From NCBI GenBank assembly GCA_900315305.1, contig OMYS01000004.1, forward strand, positions 1 to 64,000: DNA of 64,000 nt, written 5' to 3'. A program made the translations under genes and the position numbers. The DNA comes from an uncultured Eubacteriales bacterium (GTDB lineage: Bacteria; Bacillota; Clostridia; Lachnospirales; Lachnospiraceae). Below are positions 15,019 through 24,804 of the stretch, piece by piece (position 1 is the stretch's first letter; every line of letters begins with the position of its first letter). The notes under the pieces were generated by a model. It saw nothing but the letters and a program-made list of their open reading frames with translations. It had not been told where the DNA came from and did not search any database.

Positions 15019-17025
15019 ATGGATAAATTTGAGCGGAAATACCTGGAGCGCCTGTCGGAGATCTATCCGACGATCGCGAAGGCGTCCACGGAAATCATCA
15101 ACCTGTCGGCGACGCTGAGCCTGCCGAAGGGAACAGAGCATTTTATTACGGATATTCACGGAGAGTACGAGGCTTTCTCTCACGTACTGAAGAACGGCTC
15201 GGGCGCCGTCAGAAAGAAGGTCACCGAGGTGTTTGGCCGGACTCTCTCTCAGAGCGATATCCGGGAGCTCTCCACCCTGATTTATTATCCGCAGGAGAAG
15301 ATCGAGCTTGTCCGGCGGACCAGGACAGAGGCGGAAATGAAGGACTGGTACAAGGTCATGCTGTACCGCCTGATTGCCGTCTGCAAATATACGGCGAGCA
15401 AGTACACGCGCGAGAAGGTGAGAAATGAGCTGCCGGATGACTTTGCATTTGTCATCGAGGAGCTGATCACCGAGAAGGACGACATCGAGGACAAGGAGGC
15501 GTACTACGAGGAGATCATCAATACGATTATCCGCATCGAGCGCGCCGATGTCTTTATTATTGCGCTCGCGGAGCTGATTCCGAAGCTGACGGTCGATCAT
15601 CTGCATATCCTCGGCGATATCTACGACAGGGGAAGCGGGGCCGACGACATCATGGACAAGCTGATGGAGTACCACAGCCTCGATATTCAGTGGGGCAATC
15701 ATGACCTCGTGTGGATGGGCGCTGCGGCCGGCCAGCTGTGCTGCATCGCCAATGTGGTCCGCGTCTGTGCCCGCTATGGAAATCTGGACACGCTGGAGGA
15801 CGGGTACGGCATCAATCTTCTGCCGCTGGCTGCCTTTGCCCTGAAGACATACAAGGATGATCCGTGCAGCTGCTTCAAGATCAAGAATACGGGCGGCTCT
15901 GTCCGCGCAGAGGACGAGGCGGAGGACACCAGCCTCAACATGAAGATCCACAAGGCGATCTCCATCATTCAGTTTAAGCTGCAGGGGCAGATTGCAAAGA
16001 AGCGGCCGGAATTCCATATGGAGGACCGCGCCGTTATGGAGTTTATCGACTACGAAAAGGGGACGGTGACATTTCCGGAAAATCCATACGCGCCGGATGA
16101 CCCGTGCGCGGGAAAGACCTACCGGCTTCTGGACACAAATTTCCCGACTGTGGACCCGTCGGACCCGGACAGGCTGAGCCAGGAGGAGGAGCTTGTCATG
16201 GAGCGGCTGCAGAGCGCGTTCCTCGGCTGCCACAGGCTTCAGGCGCACATCCAGTTCCTGCTCCACAACGGCTCTCTCTACAAGGTGCACAACGGAAATC
16301 TGCTGTATCACGGGTGCATGCCGCTCGATGAGAGCGGGCATTTCAAGGATGTTCAGATCTACGGGAAGATATTCCGGGGGCGGGCCCTCTATGACAGGCT
16401 CGACACCTATATTCGCCGTGCATTTTTCTCGACAAATCCGAGGCACCGCGAGGAGGGACGCGATATTCTCTGGTGGATCTGGTGCGACAGAGACTCGCCG
16501 CTCTTCGGAAAGAACAAGATGGCGACCTTCGAGCGCTATCTGCTGGCGGAGCCGGAGACGCACGAGGAGCACAAGAATGCGTATTATGACCTTCTGGACA
16601 ACGAGGCGGTCATCGACTCGATCCTCGCGGAGTTCGGGCTCTCGGGCAGTCACTGCCACATCATCAACGGGCATGTGCCGGTCCGGAAGGGCGAGTCGCC
16701 GGTCCACTGCGGAGGCAAGCTGCTGGTTATCGACGGCGGCTTCTCGAAGGCATATCAGGGCGAGACAGGCATCGCCGGGTATACCCTCATTTTCAATTCA
16801 TGGGGCTTAAGACTTGTCGCGCACGAGCCGTTTACCTCGACGGAGGATGCGATCCGCTATGGGACGGACATCCACTCAGACCGCGTGATGGTGGAGCAGT
16901 ACACGAACCGGCTTCTCATCGCGGATACGGACCAGGGCAAGCAGATTAAAGAGAGAATCGGAGAAATTGAGACGCTCCTTGCGGCCTACAGGAGCGGCGA
17001 GATCATAGAGAAGGCAGGAAGATGA
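15019..17025 (+). CDS. fbp: Fructose-1,6-bisphosphatase, class III
   Basis: The 668-residue protein removes the 1-phosphate of fructose 1,6-bisphosphate in gluconeogenesis. It belongs to the long Firmicute class III enzymes with a metallophosphatase core: HFITDIHGEYEAF (Asp45, His47), GDIYDRG (199-205) and GNHD (226-229). A C-terminal metal-binding part contains INGHVPVRKGESP. The ATG at 15019 follows GGGAGG with 5-nt spacing. A GTG two codons earlier lies inside that ribosome site. The stop overlaps the next start by four bases (ATGA), so translation of the AlaX gene is probably coupled to it. Confidence 0.94.
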   Translation: MDKFERKYLERLSEIYPTIAKASTEIINLSATLSLPKGTEHFITDIHGEYEAFSHVLKNGSGAVRKKVTEVFGRTLSQSDIRELSTLIYYPQEKIELVRRTRTEAEMKDWYKVMLYRLIAVCKYTASKYTREKVRNELPDDFAFVIEELITEKDDIEDKEAYYEEIINTIIRIERADVFIIALAELIPKLTVDHLHILGDIYDRGSGADDIMDKLMEYHSLDIQWGNHDLVWMGAAAGQLCCIANVVRVCARYGNLDTLEDGYGINLLPLAAFALKTYKDDPCSCFKIKNTGGSVRAEDEAEDTSLNMKIHKAISIIQFKLQGQIAKKRPEFHMEDRAVMEFIDYEKGTVTFPENPYAPDDPCAGKTYRLLDTNFPTVDPSDPDRLSQEEELVMERLQSAFLGCHRLQAHIQFLLHNGSLYKVHNGNLLYHGCMPLDESGHFKDVQIYGKIFRGRALYDRLDTYIRRAFFSTNPRHREEGRDILWWIWCDRDSPLFGKNKMATFERYLLAEPETHEEHKNAYYDLLDNEAVIDSILAEFGLSGSHCHIINGHVPVRKGESPVHCGGKLLVIDGGFSKAYQGETGIAGYTLIFNSWGLRLVAHEPFTSTEDAIRYGTDIHSDRVMVEQYTNRLLIADTDQGKQIKERIGEIETLLAAYRSGEIIEKAGR

Positions 17026-18239
17026 GAGACGCAAGCACCGTAAAGACACATAAAGTATACTATGACGACGCGTACGCGAGGGAGTTTGTCGGGCATGTCG
17101 TGTCCGCGCAGCTGCAAATGAAGGAAGCTGCCGAGGATGGCGGGACGGCCCTTCTTGATGTCGTCCTCGATCAGACTGCATTTTTCCCGGAGGAGGGCGG
17201 CCAGAGCGCGGACACGGGAACGCTCGCCGGCTTTCCGGTGCGGGACGTGCAGATTGAGGGCGGCGAGATCCACCACTTCGTCGACGTCTCCGGCATAAAT
17301 GAAGACAGCGCAGATATCTTTGCGGAGGGGGCAGCGGTGCGGGGCGTGCTCGACTGGAAGAGGCGCTTTTCCAATATGCAGCAGCACTCCGGGGAACACA
17401 TTTTTTCGGGACTTGTCCACAGGCACTTCGGCCTTGACAATGTCGGCTTTCACCTCTCGGACAGAGAGGTCACGCTCGACTTTAACGGAGTGCTCACGAT
17501 GGAGCAGCTCCTTGCTATTGAGCATGAGGCCAATGAGGCGGTGGCGGAGGACGTTCCGTCCATTATCACATTTCCGACGAAGGAGGAGTTCGACCGCTCG
17601 CCGTGCCGCAGCAAGCTTGAACTCACGGACAATATCCGCGTCGTGATCTTCCCCGGCTACGATATGTGTGCGTGCTGCGCGCCTCACGTCAGACATGCGG
17701 GCGAGATCGGCCTGATCAAGGTGACCGGCGTGATCAGCTGGAGAGGCGGCGTGCGCGTCAGCATCGTCTGCGGAAGCCGTGCCCTCGGGCTGTTTGACCG
17801 GGAGCATGAGATCGTGACGGAGGCCGCGAATTTCCTCACGACCTCCGCGGACAATATCTGCCCGCAGCTTCGGAAAATGAAGGACGAGATCCGAAGGCTC
17901 CGCGCGGAGATGAAGGACATGTCGGCCGGACTTCTTGCGGCGAAGCTTCAGGCTGTTCCGGTGGATGCGGAGAATGTCCTGCTGTTTACAGAGGACGCGG
18001 ACAAGAAGGCCGTGAGAGATGCGGTCACGTCCCTTGCGGAAAACCACAGCGGCTATTGCGGCATTTTCACAGGAAATGATGCGGACGGCTACAGCTTTGT
18101 GATCGGCAGCCGGACGAAAGACTCCCGTGAGGCGATGAAGAAAATGACGGACGGGCTTCACGCGAGGGGCGGCGGAAAGCCGGACATGGTGCAGGGCTCT
18201 GTCCGCGCGGCGGAGGAGGAAATCCGCAGGCTTTTTTGA
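17022..18239 (+). CDS. Alanyl-tRNA editing protein, AlaX long form with DHHA1 domain
   Basis: The 405-residue protein resembles the editing half of alanyl-tRNA synthetase and clears tRNA-Ala wrongly charged with Ser or Gly. The zinc site is His122 and His126 in QQHSGEHIFSG, with the cysteines and histidine of CACCAPH at 216-222. The N-terminus has the FFPEEGGQSADTG loop of the AlaRS C-domain type. A coiled-coil (residues about 285-310) leads to a C-terminal DHHA1-like domain ending in GGGKPDMVQGSV. It overlaps fbp by four bases. There is no synthetase domain, so it acts in trans. Confidence 0.9.
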   Translation: MRDASTVKTHKVYYDDAYAREFVGHVVSAQLQMKEAAEDGGTALLDVVLDQTAFFPEEGGQSADTGTLAGFPVRDVQIEGGEIHHFVDVSGINEDSADIFAEGAAVRGVLDWKRRFSNMQQHSGEHIFSGLVHRHFGLDNVGFHLSDREVTLDFNGVLTMEQLLAIEHEANEAVAEDVPSIITFPTKEEFDRSPCRSKLELTDNIRVVIFPGYDMCACCAPHVRHAGEIGLIKVTGVISWRGGVRVSIVCGSRALGLFDREHEIVTEAANFLTTSADNICPQLRKMKDEIRRLRAEMKDMSAGLLAAKLQAVPVDAENVLLFTEDADKKAVRDAVTSLAENHSGYCGIFTGNDADGYSFVIGSRTKDSREAMKKMTDGLHARGGGKPDMVQGSVRAAEEEIRRLF

Positions 18240-18247
18240 AAAAGCGC

Positions 18248-18276
18248 TTGCAAAAAAGAAGAGGATTCTATATACT
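18248..18276 (+). promoter_or_regulatory. Promoter of tRNA-Thr
   Basis: TTGCAA (18248-18253) and TATACT (18271-18276) are spaced by 17 bp, about 50 nt before the tRNA. The box begins 9 bp after the AlaX stop codon. Confidence 0.7.
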
Positions 18277-18326
18277 GTTATTTGCGTCTGATGTCACTGC
18301 CGTAATTCTTCAGACGCAAGGAAAAT

Positions 18327-18399
18327 GCTACTTTGGCACAGGTGGTAGCGCACCTCATTGGTAGTGAGGAGGTCCCGGGTCCGAGTCCCGGAAGTAGCT
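18327..18399 (+). tRNA. tRNA-Thr (anticodon GGT)
   Basis: Acceptor arms GCTACTT (18327-18333) and AAGTAGC (18392-18398) pair fully, with T as discriminator. The anticodon stem CCTCA/TGAGG holds TTGGTAG with GGT at 18360-18362. The T-arm CCGGG-TCCGAGT-CCCGG is strong. The D-stem GCAC/GCGC has one A-C mismatch. CCA is not encoded. Confidence 0.93.
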
Positions 18400-18402
18400 G
18401 AC

Positions 18403-18449
18403 AGAGCCGGAGGCTTGGTTCGCGGATGCGGACGCCTCCGGCTCTTTTT
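18403..18449 (+). terminator. Intrinsic terminator of tRNA-Thr
   Basis: AGAGCCGGAGGC (18403-18414) and GCCTCCGGCTCT (18434-18445) are perfect 12-bp arms followed by TTTT. Its T-run abuts the left end of a family A copy. Confidence 0.93.
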
Positions 18450-18575
18450 GTTATTATCCGGAACCCCCACGAAATGATCCGGAAATCGAACGAGGAGCCT
18501 GCTCATTGATAGATTTCTGAGCATTTCGTGGGGCGCGAAGCATTCCGAGTCCGGAGTGCTGTGACGAATAGTTAC
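18450..18575 (-). repeat. Family A element, diverged copy A4 in reverse orientation
   Basis: The outer ends GTTATTATCCGGAACCCCC and GGAGTGCTGTGACGAATAGTTAC keep the family pattern. The main stem is CCCCACGAAATG (near 18468) with CATTTCGTGGGG (near 18525). The hairpin with GCATTCCGAGTCCGG at its end shows that the order is reversed relative to the copy at 174. The middle is diverged. It lies between the tRNA-Thr terminator and the glycerol promoter. Confidence 0.65.
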
Positions 18576-18605
18576 AAAAAAACGCGGGAGATCCGGCATG
18601 AAATA

Positions 18606-18634
18606 TTGCAGGATGCATAGTGGCATGATAAAAT
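18606..18634 (+). promoter_or_regulatory. Promoter of the glycerol operon
   Basis: TTGCAG (18606-18611) and TAAAAT (18629-18634) are spaced by 17 bp. Transcription would start near 18641, about 20 nt before the attenuator hairpin. Confidence 0.6.
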
Positions 18635-18660
18635 ACAGGTAATCGATAATTACGCATGGA

Positions 18661-18724
18661 GACAGGGAGAATGCGGCGGACAGGAGGGAGCGGTTCCTCC
18701 TTATGTCGTGCTCCCTGTCTTTTT
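18661..18724 (+). terminator. Attenuator-like terminator before glpP
   Basis: GACAGGGAG (18661-18669) pairs with CTCCCTGTC (18711-18719) and is followed by five T residues. Inside, AGGAGG (18682-18687) pairs with CCTCCT (18696-18701). A terminator between a promoter and glpP is the arrangement expected for GlpP control, because GlpP with glycerol 3-phosphate prevents termination in glp leaders in Bacillus. Confidence 0.75.
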
Positions 18725-18731
18725 GTATGTC

Positions 18732-19319
18732 ATGGTGAGGGAAATGAAGAAAGAATTTGTCGAGGCGATCGAGGACTCGCCGGTGATTGCGGCGGTCAAG
18801 AATGAGACGGGACTTGCGCACTGTCTGAAGTCCGATGTGGGCGTCGTCTTCGTCCTGTACGGCGATGTGTGCTCGATCGCAGACATCGTGGAGAGAATCA
18901 AGGAGGCCGGAAAAACGGCGGTTGTTCATCTCGATCTGATCGCAGGACTCTCCACAAAGGACGCGGCCACGGACTTTATCAGACGCTATACGAGGGCCGA
19001 CGGGATTATCACGACGAAGAGCAGTCTCATCGCACACGCCAATGAGCTGGGACTCGGCACGATCTGCCGCTACTTCATTCTCGACAGCATGGCACTCGAG
19101 ACGGTCGGGAGAATTTCATTTCACGGGAGCGCAAGGCCGGATCTCATCGAGATCCTGCCTGGGATTCTTGCGCCGAAGATGATTCGTCAGATCTGCGACA
19201 CGGCGCGTCTTCCCGTCATCTGCGGCGGGCTGATCAAGGACAGGGAGGACACGATGAATGCCTTAAAGAGCGGTGCCTCCGCGATCTCGACGACGAGTGA
19301 GAATGTGTGGTTCATGTAG
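18732..19319 (+). CDS. glpP: Glycerol uptake operon antiterminator
   Basis: The protein (about 195 residues) belongs to the GlpP family, a TIM-barrel RNA-binding antiterminator that responds to glycerol 3-phosphate. Typical segments are VVHLDLIAGLSTKDAATDFI, ADGIITTKSSLIAHANELGL, CRYFILDSMAL, PDLIEILPGI and PVICGGLIKDREDTMNALKSGASAISTTS. The start is uncertain. ATG 18732 and ATG 18744 are both in frame, and GAGG lies only 3 nt before the second. It directly precedes glpK and follows a leader terminator that it may itself read through. Confidence 0.88.
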   Translation: MVREMKKEFVEAIEDSPVIAAVKNETGLAHCLKSDVGVVFVLYGDVCSIADIVERIKEAGKTAVVHLDLIAGLSTKDAATDFIRRYTRADGIITTKSSLIAHANELGLGTICRYFILDSMALETVGRISFHGSARPDLIEILPGILAPKMIRQICDTARLPVICGGLIKDREDTMNALKSGASAISTTSENVWFM

Positions 19320-19326
19320 GCGGTGA

Positions 19327-20853
<1,527 letters not shown>

Positions 20854-20892
20854 AGCCAGATACAAATGAACAGAGTAAGCCGGGAGAAATGG

Positions 20893-20943
20893 AGTCAGGC
20901 GTCAGGGTGCCGGAGAGGTGCCCTGGTCAGCCTGACTTTTAAT
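20893..20943 (+). terminator. Terminator after glpK
   Basis: AGTCAGGC (20893-20900) pairs with GCCTGACT (20930-20937), with inner pairing of CAGGGTGC and GTGCCCTG, followed by TTTTAATT. The T-run runs into a family A copy. Confidence 0.8.
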
Positions 20944-21102
20944 TATTCAGTACCCCTCGGAGAATTGAGAAAGATGAAGGGAGAGCTTGCTCGTCCGAAA
21001 TCTTTCCCGATTCTCCGAGGGGCGGACAAGCGGTGAAACCGCTCTGTCCGCCCACAACGAGGAACGCGAAGCGTTCCGAGTTTGAGGGGTGCTGATCAAT
21101 GA
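20939..21102 (-). repeat. Family A element, full-length copy A5 in reverse orientation
   Basis: It starts TTAATTATTCAGTACCCC and ends GGGGTGCTGATCAAT. The order of the inner hairpins is reversed. The CGGAGAATTGAGAAAGAT...ATCTTTCCCGATTCTCCG stem comes first, then GGCGGACA/TGTCCGCC, then GGAACGC/GCGTTCC. The first stem differs in sequence from other copies on both arms, so base changes have been compensated. Confidence 0.8.
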
Positions 21103-21117
21103 ATGCGAATGCCGGTA

Positions 21118-21151
21118 GGATTGCGGGAGCTGCGAAGCAGCGGAGCAATCC
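21118..21151 (+). other. Stem-loop before the FAD oxidoreductase gene
   Basis: GGATTGC (21118-21124) pairs with GCAATCC (21145-21151), and CTGC (21130-21133) with GCAG (21137-21140). There is no T-run. The segment GTCCCGGTCGCAGTGC (21176-21191) follows and is also found at 45239-45254 after purL. The role is unknown. Confidence 0.45.
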
Positions 21152-21225
21152 GTCGGGACTTATTCAATGGTCAGTGTCCCGGTCGCAGTGCACAGGACTT
21201 ACCTGAAGAACAGGAGGAAATGTAA

Positions 21226-22665
21226 ATGTATGATGTTGTCATTATAGGCGGAGGTGTCACGGGCGCGGCTGTCGCGCGGGAGCTCTCGAAATACAGGCTG
21301 AATATCTGCGTGATCGAGAAAGGCGAGGACGTCTGCAGCGGGACGTCGAAGGCCAACAGTGCGATTATCCACGCGGGCTTTGACGCGAAGGAAGGAAGCT
21401 TGATGGCGAAAATGAATGTCCGCGGCAACGCGATGATGGATGAGCTTGCGCGCGACCTTGACATTCCGTTCCGCCGCAACGGAGCGATGGTCGTCTGCGT
21501 GGATCCGGCTGAGAAGGACGGACTCAGGACGCTGTATGACCGCGGCATCGCAAACCACGTGCCGGGACTCCGGATCCTTGACCGGGAGAAGGCGCTTGCG
21601 ATGGAACCGAACCTCTCGGACAACACGGTCGCCGCGCTCTACGCGCCGACCAGCGGCATCATCTGTCCGTTCATTCTGACGATCGCGATGGCGGAGCAGG
21701 CATATGTGAACGGAGTCGATTTTCATTTTAATACGGAGGCGGAAGACATCCGGAAGGAGAACGGCATCTTCCTGATCCGAACAGGGAACGGCGTTTACCG
21801 GACGCGCTGCGTCGTCAATGCGGCGGGCGTCTACGCGGACAGGTTCCACAACATGGTGAGCAAAAGGAAGATCCACATCACGCCGCGAAGGGGCGACTAC
21901 TGTCTCCTCGACAAGTCCGCCGGAAATCTCGTCAGCCACACGATCTTTCCGCAGCCGACAAAGCTCGGGAAGGGCGTCCTCGTCACGCCGACCGTCCACG
22001 GGAATCTTCTCATCGGTCCGACGGCTGAGGACATCGACGACCGCGAGGGCACGAATACGACGGCGGAGGAGCTTCAGGAGGTCATCCGGAAGGCCGGACA
22101 GCATGTGAAGAACATTCCGATGCGCGAGGTGATCACATCATTTGCGGGGCTCAGAGCGCATGAGGACGGCCATGAATTCATCCTCGGTGAGCCGGAGGAT
22201 GCCCCGGGCTTCGTTGACTGCGCGGGCATTGAGTCGCCGGGACTCTCGTCAAGTCCTGCGATCGGCGAGTACATCGGAAATCTGGTCCGCGACATGCTTC
22301 ATGCCGACGAGAAGGAGAACTGGATAGCGCAGAGAAAGGGAATCCTTCATCCGGCTGACCTCTCATTTGAAGAGAGAAATGAGCTGATCCGCCGCGAGCC
22401 GGCGTACGGGAGAATCATCTGCCGCTGCGAATCCGTGACGGAGGGAGAGATCCTCGACGCGATCCGGAGGCCGCTCGGCGCCCGCTCACTCGACGGAATC
22501 AAGCGGCGCACAAGAGCCGGCATGGGACGCTGCCAGGCCGGCTTCTGCTCGCCGAGAGTCATGGAAATTCTGCACAGAGAGCTTGGAATCCCGTATGAGC
22601 AGCTCACAAAATGCGGCGGGGAATCGAAGCTTGTCATGGGACGCACGAAGGAGGATGAACGATGA
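21226..22665 (+). CDS. FAD-dependent glycerol-3-phosphate dehydrogenase-type oxidoreductase (GlpA-like, BFD domain)
   Basis: The 479-residue protein starts with an FAD Rossmann motif (VVIIGGGVTGAAVARELS) and continues as a DAO-type oxidoreductase. The C-terminus has a bacterioferritin-associated-ferredoxin-like [2Fe-2S] domain with cysteines in IICRCESVTEGE and GMGRCQAGFC. Together with the next two genes it makes the GlpA / NAD(P)H-type flavoprotein / DUF1667 set that stands in for glpABC in many Clostridia and oxidises glycerol 3-phosphate to dihydroxyacetone phosphate. The ATG follows AGGAGG with 8-nt spacing. The stop overlaps the next start by four bases. Confidence 0.9.
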   Translation: MYDVVIIGGGVTGAAVARELSKYRLNICVIEKGEDVCSGTSKANSAIIHAGFDAKEGSLMAKMNVRGNAMMDELARDLDIPFRRNGAMVVCVDPAEKDGLRTLYDRGIANHVPGLRILDREKALAMEPNLSDNTVAALYAPTSGIICPFILTIAMAEQAYVNGVDFHFNTEAEDIRKENGIFLIRTGNGVYRTRCVVNAAGVYADRFHNMVSKRKIHITPRRGDYCLLDKSAGNLVSHTIFPQPTKLGKGVLVTPTVHGNLLIGPTAEDIDDREGTNTTAEELQEVIRKAGQHVKNIPMREVITSFAGLRAHEDGHEFILGEPEDAPGFVDCAGIESPGLSSSPAIGEYIGNLVRDMLHADEKENWIAQRKGILHPADLSFEERNELIRREPAYGRIICRCESVTEGEILDAIRRPLGARSLDGIKRRTRAGMGRCQAGFCSPRVMEILHRELGIPYEQLTKCGGESKLVMGRTKEDER

Positions 22666-23963
22666 ACGGATCCGCAGCAGTGAGGCAGGAAGAGCATATG
22701 GAGACGATTGATATCGTGATTATCGGCGGCGGTCCCGCCGGGCTGGCGGCGGCCGTTGCCGCGAAGAAGAACGGGGCAGGGAGCATTCTGATTCTCGAGC
22801 GCGACTCCGAGCTGGGAGGCATTCTGAACCAGTGCATCCACAACGGCTTCGGCCTGCACACCTTTCACGAGGAGCTGACAGGGCCGGAGTACGCGGACCG
22901 GTTCATCCGGCAGGTCCTCGATCTCGGCATTCCGTATAAGCTGGACACGATGGTCCTTGATATCACGAAGGACAGGGTCGTGACGGCGATGAACCGGACG
23001 GACGGCCTGTTTCAGGTCCGCGCGGGGGCTGTCATTCTGGCGATGGGCTGCCGGGAGCGTCCGCGCGGCGCCTTGAATATCCCGGGCTTTCGGCCGGCAG
23101 GCATTTACAGCGCAGGCACGGCGCAGAGACTGGTCAATATCGAGGGCTATATGCCGGGGCGCGAGGTCGTCATTCTCGGCTCAGGCGATATCGGACTCAT
23201 TATGGCGCGCCGCATGACGCTCGAGGGAGCGGACGTGAAGGTTGTCGCGGAGATTATGCCTTATTCGGGAGGCCTCAAGCGAAACATCGTGCAGTGTCTC
23301 GATGACTTCGGCATTCCGCTGAAGCTGTCCCACACCGTCGTCAATATCGAGGGAAGGGAGCGCGTCTCGGCGGTCACGATCGCCGCGGTCGATGAGCACA
23401 TGAAGCCGATTCCGGGAACGGAGGAGCGCTATCGGTGCGACACGCTTCTTCTTTCGACCGGCCTTATTCCGGAAAATGAACTGTCCCGCGGCATGGGCAT
23501 TCATCTCAGCTCCGTCACGAAGGGGCCGGAGGTCAATGACATGCTCGAGACAAATATCCCCGGCGTCTTTGCCTGCGGCAACGTCCTCCATGTCCACGAT
23601 CTCGTGGACTTTGTCTCAGAGGAGGCGGAGCGGGCCGGCGCGTGTGCGGCGGCATATGTGAAGGGCAGTGTCCCTCCGGCAGAGGGGCCGGATATCCCGC
23701 TTATTGCGGAGGGCGGCGTGCGCTACACCGTTCCGTGCACGGTCAATACGGGAAGAATGGATGATTTACTGACCGTCCGCTTCCGCGTGGGCGCCGTCTA
23801 CAAGAAGGCCTTTGTCAGCGTCTACCTGAATGACGAGAGGATTCTTCACAGGCAGAAGAAGATCATGGCGCCCGGTGAGATGGAGCAGGTCATTTTGCAG
23901 AAGAAGCAGCTCCTCGCGGTGCCGGACCTGAAGACGATCACCGTGAAGATTGAGAGCGAGTAA
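22662..23963 (+). CDS. NAD(P)/FAD-dependent oxidoreductase of the glycerol cluster (partner flavoprotein)
   Basis: The 433-residue protein has two nucleotide-binding motifs, IVIIGGGPAGLAAAVAA near the N-terminus and VVILGSGDIGLIMARR in the middle, with the GCRERPRGALNIPG stretch between. It resembles the pyridine nucleotide-disulfide oxidoreductase family but has no redox CxxC pair. It probably links the GlpA-like enzyme to a nicotinamide cofactor or other carrier. Two starts are possible. ATG 22662 overlaps the upstream stop (ATGA) and follows GGAG. ATG 22698 follows AGGA and gives the N-terminus METIDIVIIGGG that is usual in the family. The first is listed. Confidence 0.87.
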   Translation: MNGSAAVRQEEHMETIDIVIIGGGPAGLAAAVAAKKNGAGSILILERDSELGGILNQCIHNGFGLHTFHEELTGPEYADRFIRQVLDLGIPYKLDTMVLDITKDRVVTAMNRTDGLFQVRAGAVILAMGCRERPRGALNIPGFRPAGIYSAGTAQRLVNIEGYMPGREVVILGSGDIGLIMARRMTLEGADVKVVAEIMPYSGGLKRNIVQCLDDFGIPLKLSHTVVNIEGRERVSAVTIAAVDEHMKPIPGTEERYRCDTLLLSTGLIPENELSRGMGIHLSSVTKGPEVNDMLETNIPGVFACGNVLHVHDLVDFVSEEAERAGACAAAYVKGSVPPAEGPDIPLIAEGGVRYTVPCTVNTGRMDDLLTVRFRVGAVYKKAFVSVYLNDERILHRQKKIMAPGEMEQVILQKKQLLAVPDLKTITVKIESE

Positions 23964-24033
23964 CGGGTCTGGATGATTAATCGATGTTATTTGCTTGTGT
24001 ACGCGCCCGGAAAGTGCGGAAATGGAGGAAACT

Positions 24034-24402
24034 ATGGAAAAACGGAATCTGACCTGTATCGGCTGCCCGATGGGCTGCCAGATCACAGTGGAATTCGATG
24101 GGGATAATATAAGCCGCGTGACGGGCAACAGCTGCGCGGTCGGTGACAAGTATGCGCGCAAGGAGGTGACGCATCCCGAGCGGACGGTCACCTCGACCGT
24201 CGTCGTGACCGGCGGCGACAGAGAGCGTCTGTCCGTCAAGACGAAGGGGAACATCCCGAAGGACCTGATCTTTGACTGCATGCGGGAAATAAACCGCACG
24301 AGCGTCAGCGCGCCGGTCAGGATCGGTGATGTTGTGATCCACGACGTGTGCGGGACGGGTGTGGACGTTGTCGCCACGAGAAATGTCGGAAAGGCTGGGT
24401 GA
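24034..24402 (+). CDS. DUF1667 cysteine-rich protein of the glycerol cluster
   Basis: The 122-residue protein begins MEKRNLTCIGCPMGCQI, with a C-x2-C-x3-C cluster and a further Cys in GNSCAVGDKYA, consistent with an Fe-S site. It is the small third partner that follows GlpA- and NAD/FAD-type flavoproteins in Clostridia, possibly an electron-transfer subunit. The start is the ATG after GGAGGAA (24024-24030). The frame is open upstream without similarity. Confidence 0.86.
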   Translation: MEKRNLTCIGCPMGCQITVEFDGDNISRVTGNSCAVGDKYARKEVTHPERTVTSTVVVTGGDRERLSVKTKGNIPKDLIFDCMREINRTSVSAPVRIGDVVIHDVCGTGVDVVATRNVGKAG

Positions 24403-24429
24403 GCCTTGCACCCTGCAGCTTAAAAACGG

Positions 24430-24494
24430 ATTGCTGTTCACACCTATCAGACTCCGGTGAGCGCATGCGACTCCGGATACGTGTGAAAAGTGAT
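24430..24494. repeat. Decayed short family B copy
   Basis: GCTGTTCACACC at the left and CGTGTGAAAAGT at the right are worn family B ends around GCATGCGACTCCGGAT, a segment also present in the right part of the copy at 38249. Most of the element is missing. Confidence 0.5.
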
Positions 24495-24501
24495 GTGCCG
24501 G

Positions 24502-24532
24502 GAGGGCCTGCCGCGTATTGCGGCGGGCCCTC
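24502..24532 (+). terminator. GC-rich hairpin after the glycerol operon
   Basis: GAGGGCC (24502-24508) pairs with GGGCCCTC (24525-24532), with inner GCCGC/GCGGC. Only TTG follows, so termination efficiency is uncertain. Confidence 0.6.
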
Positions 24533-24545
24533 TTGTGGTATAATT

Positions 24546-24648
24546 TTAACTATTAAGCACCCCTCGGAAAACTGATGAAATCCGGATGGAGAGCTTGCTC
24601 GCCGGACGGTTTCATCAGTTTTCCGAGTCTGGGGCGCTGAATAGTTAC
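24546..24648 (+). repeat. Family A element, short copy A6
   Basis: The ends are TTAACTATTAAGCACCCC and GGGGCGCTGAATAGTTAC. It keeps only the large stem, CGGAAAACTGATGAAATC with its partner near 24610-24626. The first two hairpins are absent. This shows that the modules of the family can be lost separately. Confidence 0.75.
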
Positions 24649-24804
24649 TAAAATTTTAGAATCGCATAATACTTTTTCACTAACCTCTGCGCTATACTCT
24701 TCTGAGCCGCAGGCTCTGCTGTGATGAGATATGCTGCCGCAGGAAGCGGAGAGGCAGGCGCGGCTGTTCCTGAGATCCCGGATCCGTAAGCAGAAAGGAG
24801 ACCT
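24649..24804 (+). other. AT-rich upstream region of the PBP gene
   Basis: This stretch probably holds the promoter of the PBP gene, with CTATACT near 24691 as a possible -10. No convincing -35 box or other structure is visible. Confidence 0.35.

Noticed and set aside
14968..16707. A 579-codon open frame antisense to fbp, and similar long antisense frames over glpK (19312-20472), ptsI (9539-10678) and the GH13 gene (4496-5620).
   Set aside because: They lack ribosome sites and family similarity. High GC at codon position three of the real genes leaves antisense frames without stops.
18239..18252. cre-like AAAAAGCGCTTGCA over the tRNA-Thr -35 box.
   Set aside because: The first two consensus bases are missing, and catabolite control of a tRNA gene is unlikely.
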